Shown here piece after piece: positions 25,586 through 37,866 of a stretch of DNA of 64,000 nt. Within the stretch, counting starts at the first letter, position 1, and each line of letters starts with the position of its first letter. A program made the position numbers and the translations under genes. The notes below the pieces were generated by a model. The model was not told where the DNA came from and did not search any database. It saw only the letters and a list, made by a program, of their open reading frames with translations. Source of the stretch: Agrostemma githago (Eukaryota > Streptophyta > Magnoliopsida > Caryophyllales > Caryophyllaceae); the NCBI GenBank assembly GCA_958450325.1, contig OY288256.1, forward strand, positions 15,718,557 to 15,782,556. The letters are read 5' to 3'.

Positions 25586-25603
25586 TCCCCGGCAACGGCG
25601 CCA
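25586..25603 (-). other. Primer-binding site, tRNA-Asp type, element B
   Basis: On the plus strand this reads TCCCCGGCAACGGCGCCA, the 3' end of plant tRNA-Asp as I know it, five bases from the 5' LTR. It is a full match over 18 bases. Confidence 0.9.
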
Positions 25604-25608
25604 AAATT

Positions 25609-26984
25609 TGACAGGGGCAGTCGTATCCCTAATCAAAAATACCCTAAGGTCCACTAACTAATGCAGATAGTGAAGTAGGGGTCGAACCACAAGGAGACGG
25701 GACTCAATTACTTGCTCTAAGGTCTAGACTAAAGATTGCGGGTCACTATTTTCCGGTTTGTTTGAGTGGACTAATAACTAATTGCTATAAGGTAAATCAA
25801 TAATAAAAAGGGTCTAGGGTCTCAGGTTCACAATGAATGTCAATTGGGTCAGGGAGTCAACTAACAGGTCACTAATCGAACTGTCTAAGGTGTAGGTCCG
25901 GTCGGTACTACTACAGACTATAGAACTAAACTTAACCTGCGGTCGCTAGAATTAAGATAGTCTACCCAAAATGTCGTGACCTAATTAGTCCTTAACCCGG
26001 TCGGCGGAAAGTCCTAATTGTGATACTAATTAATTAATCCTGGCCAGTAATTAATCAATCAGAATTAAAAACAACATTCAGGAGACAGTTCATATGATCA
26101 GAGACAGGTCAATTTTCTATAACCCAATTAACACCCATCGATCCCCTTAAACCCTAGATAAAAATTAGCTACTCATGACGATCGTAAATAAACTAACAAA
26201 ACATGAATTGCAATTAAACATGATGAATGTGAATTGAATTAAACTACGAGACTGAAATCAGATAACTATGAAAATTAAGAACGAATTCAGACAGAAATTA
26301 AACTAGAGATTAAGACAAGAATTATAAAACTAGGGAATTGAAATTGAAATTAAAATTAAAATTAAAGTGGCGATACCGAACAAATTCAGATCTGAAAAAA
26401 AGAGGAAAAACGGAGTATGATGAATCTTGCTAAGAAGGACGGAATGAACGTGGCTTCTATGCTAACTAATGTAACGTAAAGTCTCCCCAAAAGATAGAAT
26501 GAAAAAAAGTGGTCTGACAATCCTCTTCCAACTGATTTAAAAGAAATCAGTTGGACTTACAAACAGGCCCAATTCTAATTAAAAGGGAAATCCAATCCGC
26601 GGCCTGAATGCAAAGCACTCGATCGAGTACATGCGTGCACTCGATCGAGTGGATGCGTGAAAGCTTCACATTAAGTCTGGATAAATGGCACTCGATCGAG
26701 TACTCTACGCCACTCGATCGAGTGGATGCTGCTGAGCTCTTGATCGAGTTATTCCTTTACTTCTCGGCTTTTCGTTTTCTTCCTTGTCTTCCGTCCTCGT
26801 CTCGGCTATCCGGGTTATTACTCCAAAATATGCTCAAAATTGCACTTAACCTACAAAATAGCACGAGGACCGACAGTATCGACTTTCTAATAGAAATCGA
26901 CATTAATCAAATAAATATGGAAGAAGAAAAGCTCAAAAACGGTTGTCGGGGAACAATAAAATACGATATAAAATGCGTTGATCA
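25609..26984 (-). repeat. 5' LTR of element B
   Basis: Direct copy of 17778-19153. The visible differences are at 25938 (A for C), 26407 (A for G) and 26614 (A for G), relative to the other LTR. Confidence 0.93.
26616..26752. promoter_or_regulatory. ACTCGATCGAGT palindrome cluster, 5' LTR of B
   Basis: Same arrangement of four perfect palindromes plus one half copy as in the 3' LTR (18785-18921). Confidence 0.7.
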
Positions 26985-27660
26985 CTTATCAAGGACTTTA
27001 AAAAAATTGCTAAGCCACTTACACAATTGCTCCTAAAGGATGCCCTTTTCGACTTTAACTGATGAGTGTGTGGAAGCTTTTAACAAGATTAAGCAGGCCC
27101 TCATTTCTGCTCCGATTATTTAGTCACCGGATTGGAATTTGTCATTCGAGATAATGTGTGACGCGAGTGATTATGTTGTGGGAGCAGTTTTGGGTCAAAG
27201 GAAAGACAAGGTCTTGCATGCTATATATTATGCTAGCAAAACACTTGATAATGCTCAAGTTAACTATGAAACCACCGAGAAGGAATTGCTAGCTATAGTG
27301 TATGCTTTGGAAAAATTCAGAACCTACTTGGTTGGATCGGAAGTCATTGTTTTCACCGATCATGCGGCTCTTAAGTACCTCCTTGCTAACGAAGAAGCGA
27401 AGCCCCGATTACTTCGATGGATCTTACTACTCCAAGAGTTTGATTTATCGATCCGCGATAAGAAAGGAGCGGAAAATGTTGTGGCGGACCATCTATCGAG
27501 GCTAAGAGTTGAGGAGGAAGGAGTTTTCATCCCCATAGATGACTCTTTTCCCGATGATTCTCTTATGGCCTTACCCACCGGTGAAAGCGAAGGTCCTTGG
27601 TATGCAGATTGTGCTAATTACTTAGTTGGCAAGGTATTACCTTCTGATCTTTCTTATTAG
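26985..27660 (+). pseudogene. RNase H domain (element A)
   Basis: This resumes the pol frame of element A after the CTTAT duplication: KDFKKIAKPLTQLLLKDALF. RNase H signatures follow: FEIMCDASDYVVGAVLGQ, ETTEKELLAIVYALEKFR, VFTDHAALKYLLANEEAKP and VVADHLSRL. RNase H degrades the RNA strand of the RNA-DNA hybrid during reverse transcription. A stop is present near 27120 (PII stop SPDW) and the frame ends at 27658-27660 with TAG. Confidence 0.9.
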
Positions 27661-28432
27661 CAAAAGAAAAAATTTCTACACGATGTTCGACAATTTTTTT
27701 GGGATGACCATTATTTATTTAAGGAGTGTGCTGATGGTATTTTCCGTCGATGTGTCCCTCAATGGGAAGTTCGAGGACCGAGCCGAACCACGACTAAGGT
27801 CCTCTAGTCGGGTTTTTATTGGCCAACCTTATTTCGATATGCCCAAGCCTTTATCATGTCTTGCGACGCATGTCAAAGGATCGGTAATATTTCTAGGAGG
27901 CAGGAGATGCCTCAAAATGGGATCCTCGAGGTAGAAATTTTTGATGTCTGGGGTATAGATTATCAAGGCCCGTTCCCGTCATCCAAGGGCAACCGATATA
28001 TTTTGGTTGTGGTTGATTATGTCTCCAAGTGGGTGGAGGCGGTAACATCTCCTGCTAATGATGCTAGAACGGTGATATCTCTGTTTAAGAACATCATTTT
28101 CCCCCGCTTTGGTGTTCCAAGGGTGATTATTAGCGATGGTGGAAGCCATTTTCATGAGAAGCGACTTGATGCTTTACTTGCTAAGTACGGTGTCTCTCAC
28201 CGTACCGGTCTTGCCTACCACCCTCAAACGAGTGGGCAAGTTGAGGTGTCTAATAGGGAAATCAAGTATATTCTCCAGAAGGTATTGTCAAAAGCTCGAA
28301 AGGATTGGAGCTCTCAGCTAGATGATGCATTATGAACTTATCGCACCGCCATTAAAACGCCTATTGGTACTTCACCTTACCGATTGGCTTATGGCAAGTC
28401 ATGCCATTTACCCGTCGAGCTTGAGTACAAAG
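27661..28432 (+). pseudogene. Integrase core, truncated (element A)
   Basis: The zinc-binding region is partly readable (YWPTLFRYAQAFIMSCDACQR, in shifted frames). The catalytic core follows with the three acidic residues in context: GIDYQGPFP (first Asp), VIISDGGSHF (second Asp) and SGQVEVSNREIKYIL (Glu). It inserts element cDNA into the chromosome. A TGA at 28333-28335 replaces a codon in DDAL-TYRTAIKTPIGTSPYRLAYGK. The frame stops at LPVELEYK, where block F begins, so the integrase C-terminal domain is lost. Confidence 0.9.
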
Positions 28433-29239
28433 TGTGGACGTCCGTCCGCACCGCCCGGCGCCCCGCGCGTGCCCGCGCGGGACCGACCCGCTTTTCAACG
28501 TGTGGCGGCGGCCACCCACGTGGCCCCCTCCTTGCCGGGGGCCGGTTCGATCTCGTATACGGGGCGAAGTGTCGGATCTCGATCCGGACTTGTACTAGAA
28601 GGGTGCGGGCACCCGTGCTTTCGTTTGGGAATCGATCGAGTCGTGGTTGTAAATGTTTAAAGGCCGTTTTGTTTCGTAAGGCGATCTTTTTAGTGATAAG
28701 TTGTCGTTGATTTTTGAAGTCGCCACCGAGTCAATTATGGGGACTCGGAAACTGTTCAAGTCAACTTTGATCCCTTGCCGGCCCAAAGTTGAGTGGCACG
28801 GGACCTAAAGATAAAGACTTGTACCCTTAAGCACTCCATGCCTGGAATGACTCTCATTGCCAATGGTTTCGGACATCCGGAAACCGTCGATTCTGAGTAA
28901 GGGGTGAGGGTACGTATTGGGAAGCCAACATCCGATAGATGTCAACACCCAATCCCGCCCGCACTATAGCGGCCTCTACTAATCAATCGGTGGGCTGATA
29001 TCCTAGTTCTTTTGTTGTAGTGGAAGTACTGTAACATCTGTTGTTTTAACCCTAAACCTTTTGCTATGTCGGTTATTTTAAGTCAAGTATATTTTGTCGT
29101 CGAAGTAGTTGTGTTTACATTCTTTGCATACGATTTCACGTGACAAGCAGGCCATGAAAAGATGCACGTAGGAGAGTAGAGAGTACTAGTATTATACGTA
29201 TTAGCAAATCAGTTTTAACGCGATAATACGGATATTAGT

Positions 29240-30853
29240 TGATGGGTAGGATTTTTCGTGAATCCCAACCGTCAAACAAAACCGGCAAAACCTAGTGGGT
29301 AGCTAGGGTAAGTCGGGTCGAATCCACAGGGACGGGAGGATGGACTAAGGTATGCTACGGTCTAGGACTAGGTTCGAGACAAGCTAGTCTAAGGGGAGGA
29401 GGCTAAGCTAGGTCTAAAGCAAGAGAACTAACAATGGAAACGGGCTAGGATTAGGTCGGGGTCAAAGGGGTAACGGAATGGTCGAGGGAGAACTAGAGTG
29501 AAGGAGGTAGTAGGGTAATCTAGGTAATGCCCGGGCTCTCGCAACTTAGACTCACCTAGAGGTTCCACCTAAAACCCACCTTGGCGACACAAACGACAAA
29601 CGGAGTACTAGCATGCTATAGGCCTAGGTCGAATCCGGGCTCTCGCAACTTAGACCGACCTAGGGGTCGTCCTCACCGGGCTCTCGCAACTTAATGAGGG
29701 GACCGAACCCACAAAAAATCTAATACCCACAAGAGAAAAGCAAGAAAAACAAGCATTCGTACATACTTAGTCAATCAAGCATTTCAACAAACATGTGATG
29801 TGCATCATACAAGAGGAAACCCAAATCTTCCACCAACATCTCCAACAATCCCTTAATCATCCAATTAACACCCTAATCACCTTACTAACCCTAGCAAGAT
29901 ACTACTCTAACATATCTATACTAAAACTAACACTAAGAAGAGGAATCATCACAAACATCAAAACAAACATGAAGAAACTAACAAGAACTATGAACTATGA
30001 ACCATAACAAGAACAAAGAATCAAACTTTAATGATAGAACAAAGATTAAGAGAAGAGAAAAGAAGATTATACCAAACTAGAGATGAAAGGAAGAAAGAAA
30101 CTTGCATAAATGGAAGAACCCAAAACAAACATCTAAGTTTGTCAAGCTTGGTGAAGATCTTGAAGAATTCCCAAATTACAAGCACTAATCTAAGATTAAC
30201 GATAATCTAAGGACTAATCTACACTAATCTATGCTAATCTATGCTAAAATTATCTAGGGTTTAGTCTCTAATGAAAGGCATAAGCTTAACATAACAAGGG
30301 AAGAGTATATATAGGGTTACAAATGGAAGGGAGAAGAAAAGAAACAAAGCGGAGCTGCAGCAGGCCCGTCCCGGCCAAGACGGGGTGGTCCCGGTCGGGA
30401 TGGGGTCGGTCCCGGCCGAGACGAGCTGCTCTCGGTCGGGATGAGCCACAGACAGCAGCTCCTTCAATTGCTCCTTCATCCCGGACGGGATGACGCCATA
30501 CCCGTCCGGGATGAGCCTTGTAGGCCTCCAATATGAACTTTTTGGTCCCTCCTTGCTTCTCATGGGCTTCCCATCGATTCTCGGGACTCGGGATCGGGTC
30601 TCGGAGGCTCGGGATTGGGTCCTAAGGTCTCGGGGTCGATTCCAAGGCATCGAGGCATCGTTCCTTAGCTTCGTTGGCTCCAAAATGTGTATGTATCGAG
30701 TCGGAATCGCTCCAACTCTTCCAAATCGGTCTCGGGAACCTGAAACGAACTAAAGGAAGCATAAGAAGCCCATAAATCGCTCCCAAGGAGCGATTTCACA
30801 AGGAAAATGGGACCAAAACACTACAAAATAGGCACTACAAACGACACTTATCA
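29240..30853 (-). repeat. 3' LTR of element G
   Basis: Bounded by TGATGGG and CTTATCA on the plus strand. On the minus strand a TATA-like box (CCCTATATATACTC) is at 30302-30315. The conserved downstream block with GTCGGGTCGAATCCACAGG is near 29312-29330. Confidence 0.9.
30367..30512. promoter_or_regulatory. TCCCGGTCGGGA-type palindrome cluster, 3' LTR of G
   Basis: Variants of the palindrome (CCCGGTCGGGA, CATCCCGGACGGGATG, CCCGTCCGGGATG and CCCGGCCGAGACG) are packed about 55-200 bp upstream of the TATA-like box in the minus orientation. Confidence 0.65.
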
Positions 30854-33420
30854 ACTCCCCCGTACTTAACCCTTACTCGCCCTCGAGTAAGCACATACTA
30901 ACTACTAAAACTATCCGAGTGGGTATTAGCGCACCCTACGCCCCTTCAACTCACGCGAGTACACTTAGAGGAGAAGTGCACCCCGCAAGGCAAGTCGGGT
31001 CTTGCGACAAAACTGTGGATGCAACCGGACACAAACACATAAACAAACACACAAACAAACAAACAAACACTTAGACGGTTGCACCCAAAACAAAAGAAAT
31101 ACCGCTTCCCTCAAATAAGCGGTGAAAGAAGCACCGGTTTAGGACTCGAGGTAAGTGACAACGTTCCCAAGCTAGCAATACAAACCAAGGTGGACTAAAC
31201 CCTAATAGTATGACGATAAAGCAACAAAAACGTTGGTAACTTACCTAGGTCCTCCTAACTTTCTAAAAACGTACTACGGGATGATCGGCGGAGTGGAAAA
31301 GTGAAGAACCATGGTGTTAGTCGACACTGTAGGTAAGTGAGACCCCGCTCCCTTTAGCGTGAGCCAAGAGGGTCGTCCCATGTCTAAAATCGCCTAACTA
31401 GTCCAAGTAAAAAGGTGGAAAACATGCAAAATGAGGGAAGACCGACTAATGCCACTATCATCCTTCCTCGGGACTCGGTCCTTTGGTAGGCTCTTCACGG
31501 CAAAAGTCGGAAAAAGGCTTATTTTGAGAGGTAGGGGTTATTTTTGTGTATCGGGTTTTCTTTTGGCATTTTCTCTTTTCTTTTGCATTTTTTTCTTTGT
31601 TTTGCCATGCCATTCTTTTTCTTCTTTTCTATTTTCTTTTTGGCTTTTGTGCCTTTTCTTTTTCTTCATTCTTTTCTTTCTTTCATTTCTTTCATTTTCT
31701 TTTCTTAGCCCTTTTTGGCTTGATTCGGCTTTTTGGCATTTCTTTGTAACAAGAAAGAGAGATTTCAACAAATTGCATTTTTATTGGGTGGATTTGTGTA
31801 GGAAGTAGGGAAATGGGTATGTCGGGACGACGTCTTCCCTTCATACTCACAAAAAGGGGAAAAACTTGGACTAATCAAACAATCCTAAACACGGTCACCT
31901 AAGGGACGAGACTCGGTAACCAAGGCCTTTTCACACCGTGGGTGGTCATAATGGTCAAAATGAAAATCCCGTAGTAAATCCCTAGTAAGTTAGGTGGACT
32001 CAAGGTAAAGGACCAACGAAATCATTGATTTAGGGTCATTCTACTAGACTAAAGTCCAAGACTCGATTTATACAACTAGGAAGGGAAAGTAAAAACTCGC
32101 ACACTAGCCTCTAAACCGGGTTTTCGAAAACGGTTTACACACACAAGACACAACTAACACAACATAAGACGAAGACAAGACGAAAATGAAAGAAAAAGAG
32201 ACAAAAGGCCACAAAAACAAAAACAAAACAAAACAAGGAGAAACAAACACATAAACAACACAAACACCACCCCGATCATCCAAACAAGCCACCAAATCCA
32301 CCACAAACTTTACAAAGCTCCGCCCGAGCACACAACAACACACAACTCCTCCTAACCTCACAAGGAACAAAGAGAAAAAAGGGCGAAGAGATGTTACCGG
32401 AGGTCTTGAAAGCTCTCCAAAGCTAGCGGTGATTAAGCAACCTATAAGGAAAAAGGGAGGCAAACACGCACAACAAAACAAAAATACGACACAACGACAC
32501 AAAATAAAAACACACAAAAAGAAAATCTTTTTGATTTTTGTGAAATTTTTCAAATTTTTAGGGTTTTTAAGATTTTTTTCGAAAAACTACGAAAATAAAG
32601 CTAACTACACTATAATATCGCTCCCCCACACTTAAATCGAGCCATGTCCTCATGCTCGATCGTAGGGTGCGGAGAGACAAAAGAAAGAAAAAAAAGAAAC
32701 TACAAAAATAAAATTAAAAATCAAAAATAAAGTGAAGAAAAGGGTAGAAGGTGTCCGGCCGGGGTGTAGTCAAGTCACCATGGGCCGAGACGAGAAAAAG
32801 ATATGGATGAGGGAAGAAAATTAAAAAGAAGGAAATAAAAGGAAATGGGAAGGGAGGGCTAGGTGTAATCAAGTCACCTAGCCCGGATTCCGCCTAAATC
32901 CGACTAAATCCTCAAAAAAGAAAGTGAAAAACTTGTAAAATTTGGATTTTGAAATGACTCTCGATGTAGTCACGTCATCGGGAGTCGGGAGCAACCATAC
33001 TAAGGCCTCGAAGGCCACCATGACATCAAGACACATAAGTGTACGAGGGGAAGGGAATAAACAAAGGAAAACAAGCAACAACAAAAATGGAAAAGAAAGG
33101 ATAGTTGCCGTACCATAGGTTAGCAACTCACTCTCTCCACCGTCTCATAGGTCAATATAGGCGCAAGGCTTGTCTTCGTCAATGCTATTCCTCTTCAAAC
33201 TTGATAGAACCGCATGGTTGAGGTAGTAATGGTGTGAGGGGGGGTAGGATTTGATGTGAAACTCGGTGTAAAAGGAAGAGAAATGAGGTGAGGGTATGTA
33301 AATGAAGTGTAATGGTCATATGACATGAGCAAGGATGGGTAGGGAGGTTGGGTGGGGGTATACAATGGTTGGGTGGGCTCAAATGTCAAAGAAGAGGCCA
33401 AAAGAGGAGAAAAGAGACCA
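30854..33420 (-). other. Non-coding 3' internal region of element G
   Basis: Low-complexity sequence: a T-rich run at about 31540-31770 and A/C-rich runs around 31020-31090 and 32100-32530. Long open frames here are composition artefacts. No homology to a protein was recognised. Confidence 0.6.
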
Positions 33421-33606
33421 TCCCGGTCGGGATGGATGGTCCCGATCGGGAAGACACACTCGTCCCGGTCGGGAAGCCACCTTCCCGGTCGGGACGGCAC
33501 TCCAGCAAGCTCCAATTTTTGCACCTCCATCCCGATCGGGACGGCTTCTTCCCGGTCGGGATGGCACATCCTTCCCGGTCGGGAAGCTCCCTTCCCGCCC
33601 GGCATG
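33421..33606. promoter_or_regulatory. Internal palindrome cluster of element G
   Basis: Seven copies of TCCCG(G/A)TCGGGA occur in about 165 bp, plus a degenerate copy at 33593-33604. This is the same motif as in its LTRs. It lies 3' of the gag-like ORFs in the element's orientation, parallel to the coding cluster of element B. Confidence 0.7.
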
Positions 33607-33889
33607 GGTCTTCTTGACCTCCAAAACCCCAAAAAGCTTCACCGAAGCTTCAAAAACCGACTTCCATACTCACGATCCGAGCTCTATCATTAACCATTCC
33701 TCTCTAGGAATCATCTTCACTTCACACCTATGACAATAAGCTCAAATACAACATCAAATTCCCTCCCTCACATCGCTCATCAAAAATACCAAATTACAAG
33801 GATTCCACAAAGTTAACAATCCTAGAAACCAAACTATACAAACAAATATAAACACAAATACAAGCACAAAAGAAAAGAAAAAGAGATAT

Positions 33890-35169
33890 TTACAATAAGG
33901 TACTCTCACCAACTACACCTCCATAGCCATCAAGAGCTCGGAGTAGTAGGTCAAATGCTCTAGCAACATCTTCATTGAAGCTCACATGGCCGAGCCTAGC
34001 CACTCCCAAAAGTTTCCAAGTCGGAGGGAAGAAGCGATCATCTTCATTATGCTCGGGGTTCTCGTGATCTTCCGGGTCTTCGGAACCAATATAGCTACGA
34101 CTCTTATGACCATCCGGTAGGTATAGTGGTCTAGAGTCGTGCTCGGTGTCATGATGTGGGAGATCACACCCTAGGGGTGTCGCTTCTTCTACGGGGTCGA
34201 GAGTGGAACTCTTTTCCACCGCCCGACTAGGATCCTCTTCACCAATCTTCTCACAAGACAAAGGGCTAGACATCGAGTGCGGTAGAGGAGGATAAAGCAT
34301 CAATTTTCTTCATTGGGGGCTTTAGGATCCCCCAATTTCTCATACAAGGCAAGTTCCAAGGCATCTACTTCTTTCTCCCAAGTATTGCGCTCCTTTTCAC
34401 TCACCTTGTCAATATGGCCTAGAGGAGGTATGTCTTCACTTGTCTTTGGATTGTCTAGTGGTTCATCACGAAGAAAATCGAACAAATCCAATTTGATAGC
34501 CAATACATCGGCTCCCCAAGAATTATCTCGAGAATCATGTTCACTCCCCTCCTCATTGTTGGCCCTTGAAGCCTCAACTCCCTCTATTCTTCACATATCT
34601 TCACCGCCCAAGCAACACTCAACAATGACCTCTTGATTGACCCTCTCTTCTTCATTTGTAGCTTCAAGGTTGGGTTGACTTTCTTGTGGAGGCACCCGAC
34701 CTTCTTGCCCAAATGAACCTTCCTCAACATGTTGTGGAGCTCGAGTGGCCAACATCGTGATATGAGCCATGAGTGCATTGATGCGAGCATCTTGCGCCTC
34801 TATTTGGGCCTTGAACTCCTCCCTAACCCCTTGTATTTGAGTCAACATCAATTGTTGACCCTTTTGCAATAACATCATCATCTCATGTTGGCTCCCTTGT
34901 GTTTGGACCAACATTTGACAAGTCTCAAGGATATTTGGTTGTGGGTTATGTGAGGGTGTTTGGTAGTTGTTAGGATGTGGGAACGATCCTTGACAACTTT
35001 CTTGGTAACCATAAGAAGAGGGTTCATAAGATTGTTGATGAGGTTGATATGGTTGGTAAAGTTGTGGGTTTTGGTAATTCGCCCCAAAGTTGTCCCGTGA
35101 TGATTGATGGTAGCTTGGACGAGCCATGTCCATAACGTCGCTTTGGTACCTAGGATGAGCTAGAAGCAC
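33890..35169 (-). pseudogene. Gag-tail-like ORFs of element G
   Basis: The first ORF (35169-34591) has a Tyr/Gln/Pro/Ser-rich start (YQPYQPHQQSYEPSSYGYQ). A likely coiled coil follows (MLVQTQGSQHEMMMLLQKGQ to INALMAHITML), then GRVPPQESQPNLEATNEEE. This order resembles the gag C-terminus of element B (coiled coil, then GTLPPQGEQSHEQANAI), so I read it as a gag-tail relic. Two further acidic ORFs (34503-34300 and 34303-33890) follow in other frames. I do not recognise them; one contains WEKEVDALELALYEKLGDPK and the other FNEDVARAFDLLLRALDGYG. No zinc knuckle or enzyme motif is seen. Confidence 0.5.
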
Positions 35170-35319
35170 TTGAGCAAACGTTAGTATCCTAGTGCTTTTG
35201 AGGCACTAGGAAGAGAGAATAGTACACAAAAAGAAAAAATGGAGATACACAAGGAGAAGAAAACACAAAGATCAAGAACAAAGTCCACAACTAAGCAAAC
35301 AAAAGTCTAAACTACGCCG

Positions 35320-35337
35320 TCCCCGGCAACGGCGCCA
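35320..35337 (-). other. Primer-binding site, tRNA-Asp type, element G
   Basis: TCCCCGGCAACGGCGCCA on the plus strand, three bases from the 5' LTR. It is identical to the site of element B. Confidence 0.9.
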
Positions 35338-35340
35338 ATT

Positions 35341-36953
35341 TGATAGGTAGGATTTGTCATGAATCCCAACCGTCAAACAAAGCCGGCAAAACCTAGTGGG
35401 TAGCTAGGGTAAGTCGGGTCGAATCCACAGGGACGGGAGGATGGACTAAGGTATGCTACGGTCTAGGACTAGGTTCGAGACAAGCTAGTCTAAGGGGAGG
35501 AGGCTAAGCTAGGTCTAAAGCAAGAGAACTAACAATGGAAACGGGCTAGGATTAGGTCGGGGTCAAAGGGGTAACGGAATGGTCGAGGGAGAACTAGAGT
35601 GAAGGAGGTAGTAGGGTAATCTAGGTAATACCCGGGCTCTCGCAACTTAGACTCACCTAGAGGTTCCACCTAAAACCCACCTTGGTGACACAAACGACAA
35701 ACGGAGTACTAGCATGCTATAGGCCTAGGTCGAATCCGGGCTCTCGCAACTTAGATCGACCTAGGGGTCGTCCTCACCGGGCTCTCGCAACTTAATGAGG
35801 GGACCGAACCCACAAACAAACTAATACCCACAAGAGAAAAGCAAGAAAAACACACATTCGTACATTCTTAGTCAATCAAGCATTTCAACAAACATGTGAT
35901 GTGCATCATACAAGAGGAAACCCAAATCTTCCACCAACATCTCCAACAATCCCTTAATCATCCAATTAACACCCTAATCACCTTACTAACCCTAGCAAGA
36001 GTCTACTCTAACATATCTATACTAAAACTAACACTAAGAAGAGGAATCATCACAAACATCAAAACAAACATGAAGAAACTAACAAGAACTATGAACTATG
36101 AACCATAACAAGAACAAAGAATCAAACTTTAATGATAGAACAAAGATTAAGAGAAGAGAAAAGAAGATTATACCAAACTAGAGATGAAAGGAAGAAAGAA
36201 ACTTGCATAAATGGAAGAACCCAAAACAAACATCCAAGTTTGTCAAGCTTGGTGAAGATCTTGAAGAATTCCCAAATTACAAGCACTAATCTAAGATTAA
36301 CGATAATCTAAGGACTAATCTACACTAATCTATGCTAATCTACGCTAAAATTATCTAGTGTTTAGTCTCTAATGAAAGGCATAAGCTTAACATAACAAAG
36401 GAAGAGTATATATAGGGTTACAAATGGAAGGGAGAAGAAAAGAAAAAAAGCGGAGCTGCAGCAGGCCCGTCCCGGCCGAGACGGGGTGGTCCCGGTCGGG
36501 ATGGGGTCGGTCCCGGCCGAGACGAGCTGCTCTCGGTCGGGATGAGCCACAGACAGCAGCTCCTTCAATTGCTCCTTCATCCCGGACGGGATGAGGCCAT
36601 ACCCGTCCGGGATGAGCCTTGTAGGCCTCCAATATGAACTTTTTGGTCCCTCCTTGCTTCTCATGGGCTTCCCATCGATTCTCGGGACTCAGGATCGGGT
36701 CTCGGAGGCTCGGGATTGGGTCCCAAGGTCTCGGGGTCGATTCCAAGGCATCGAGGCATCGTTCCTTAGCTTCGTTGGCTCCAAAATGTGTATGTATCGA
36801 GTCGGAATCGCTCATAAGAAGCAAATCGGTCTCGGGAACCTGAAACAAACTAAAGGAAGCATAAGAAGCCCATAAATCGCTCCCAAGGAGCGATTCCACA
36901 AGGATAATGGGACCAAAACACTACAAAATAGGCACTACAAACGACACTTATCA
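35341..36953 (-). repeat. 5' LTR of element G
   Basis: Direct copy of 29240-30853 with scattered substitutions, more than element B shows between its LTRs. It carries its own copy of the palindrome cluster. Confidence 0.9.
36468..36620. promoter_or_regulatory. TCCCGGTCGGGA-type palindrome cluster, 5' LTR of G
   Basis: Same order of palindrome variants as at 30367-30512, upstream (minus orientation) of the TATA-like box at about 36408-36420. Confidence 0.65.
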
Positions 36954-37814
36954 TTAGTCATTCTCGTGGTATACCTTACCTGGTATTCTGCTTAAGATGC
37001 GTCGATTCGGTATTAATAGAGATGCGTCGAACCTAATAAGGCGAGCACCGGGACTAATACGGAACCCGACCATCACTTTGTTCAGTTTTAGTTGTTTTAC
37101 GTTTTGAATTACGTGTTATGTGATTTAGCATGCAGTCATAAAAGCGGTAAATCATACGAAAAACTGTAAATGCGAATGTAAGTAAATCACATAGTGAGAA
37201 GTTGCACCCTCGGAGTATACACTAAATGGGACTCGATGCATAGATAGTTTTGAGAGCGGATCTTGGAATTACTCGGGTCTATTTAGTGTGTTTTAGTATT
37301 TGTGAATGAAGTTGGGACGTTACGTATTTTAGTAGATGTTTATGGGCCTAGCGCCTACATCTAGTGTAGTCGTAGTGCATAATAATAGAAAGTGCAAATA
37401 TGGAAAGTTTTGTTTAGATGGCAACCTAGTGATGACTCTATCAACATGCGGATCCTCCTAGCTTGACCAGTGACTCCAGCAGAGCTCCGTTACCGTTTGA
37501 CCTTCCCGCGGCTACTCCAGCAGAGTTTCGTTTCTAAGGACTAGTTCTGCGGCTAATCCGGCAGAACCTGGGTACTAGTTTTGTGCTAGTCGATCACAGG
37601 CACCTCGGTATCGAGTGGAGTGCTCGAAGGTGAGGAGTAGCGTCGATGTCGCTTTTAATTATCGGAACTACGATCGAGTGGATCGTTTGCCTCGGGTGTC
37701 AGAGTGCGAGCCCTTAGCGAGAATTTAGAGGGGGAAGATGAGAGAGTTGAGTTGTGTCGAAATGAGGGCGTGAAGGGGGGTATTTATAGGTGTTTTCGGC
37801 CCTCGTCGCCTACA

Positions 37815-37866
37815 TAGGCGCCTGAGCTGGGGCGGACTAAGACTTAGGCGCCTGGGCTCAGGCATG
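37815..37866. promoter_or_regulatory. AGGCGCCT palindromes in LTR block F
   Basis: Two perfect AGGCGCCT palindromes (37816-37823 and 37846-37853), each followed by TGRGCT, lie about 30-70 bp upstream of the minus-strand TATA-like box at 37781-37790. Confidence 0.45.

Larger units (their letters stand above)
17778..26984 (-). mobile_element. Element B: young, pol-less Athila-type LTR retrotransposon
   Basis: Two 1,376-bp LTRs differ at only three positions that I could find by eye. They are flanked by a perfect duplication CTTAT (17773-17777 and 26985-26989). On the minus strand the order is 5' LTR, tRNA-Asp primer-binding site, gag-protease, an Athila-type third ORF, a long non-coding 3' region, a polypurine tract and 3' LTR. 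RT, RNase H and integrase are absent. The protease frame runs directly into unrelated sequence at about 22.8 kb. It must have moved with enzymes supplied in trans. It sits exactly in the RT/RNase H junction of element A (FYRRL, then IKDFKKIAKPL). Confidence 0.93.
29240..36953 (-). mobile_element. Element G: non-autonomous gypsy-type LTR retrotransposon
   Basis: Direct LTRs of 1,614 and 1,613 bp have a perfect target duplication TTAGT (29235-29239 and 36954-36958). The tRNA-Asp primer-binding site at 35320-35337 adjoins the right-hand LTR on the minus strand, and a polypurine run (GTACGGGGGAGT) adjoins the left-hand one. The 4.5 kb internal region has only gag-tail-like ORFs and no protease, RT, RNase H or integrase. 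It split LTR block F. Confidence 0.9.

Noticed and set aside
28322..28710. Open frames across the integrase/F junction
   Set aside because: Part integrase in a shifted frame, part LTR block F. Not one gene.
31431..31808. Open frame of 125 codons, Phe/Leu/Ser-rich
   Set aside because: It follows a T-rich low-complexity run inside the non-coding part of element G. The antisense frame gives a Lys/Glu-rich mirror.
32104..32553. Minus-strand open frame of 149 codons rich in Cys/Phe/Val
   Set aside because: Produced by A/C-rich repeats read in reverse. No domain and no homology within the window.
33335..33733. Overlapping Arg/Gly/Pro-rich open frames in several frames
   Set aside because: Generated by the CCCGGTCGGGA palindrome array, which stays open in many frames.
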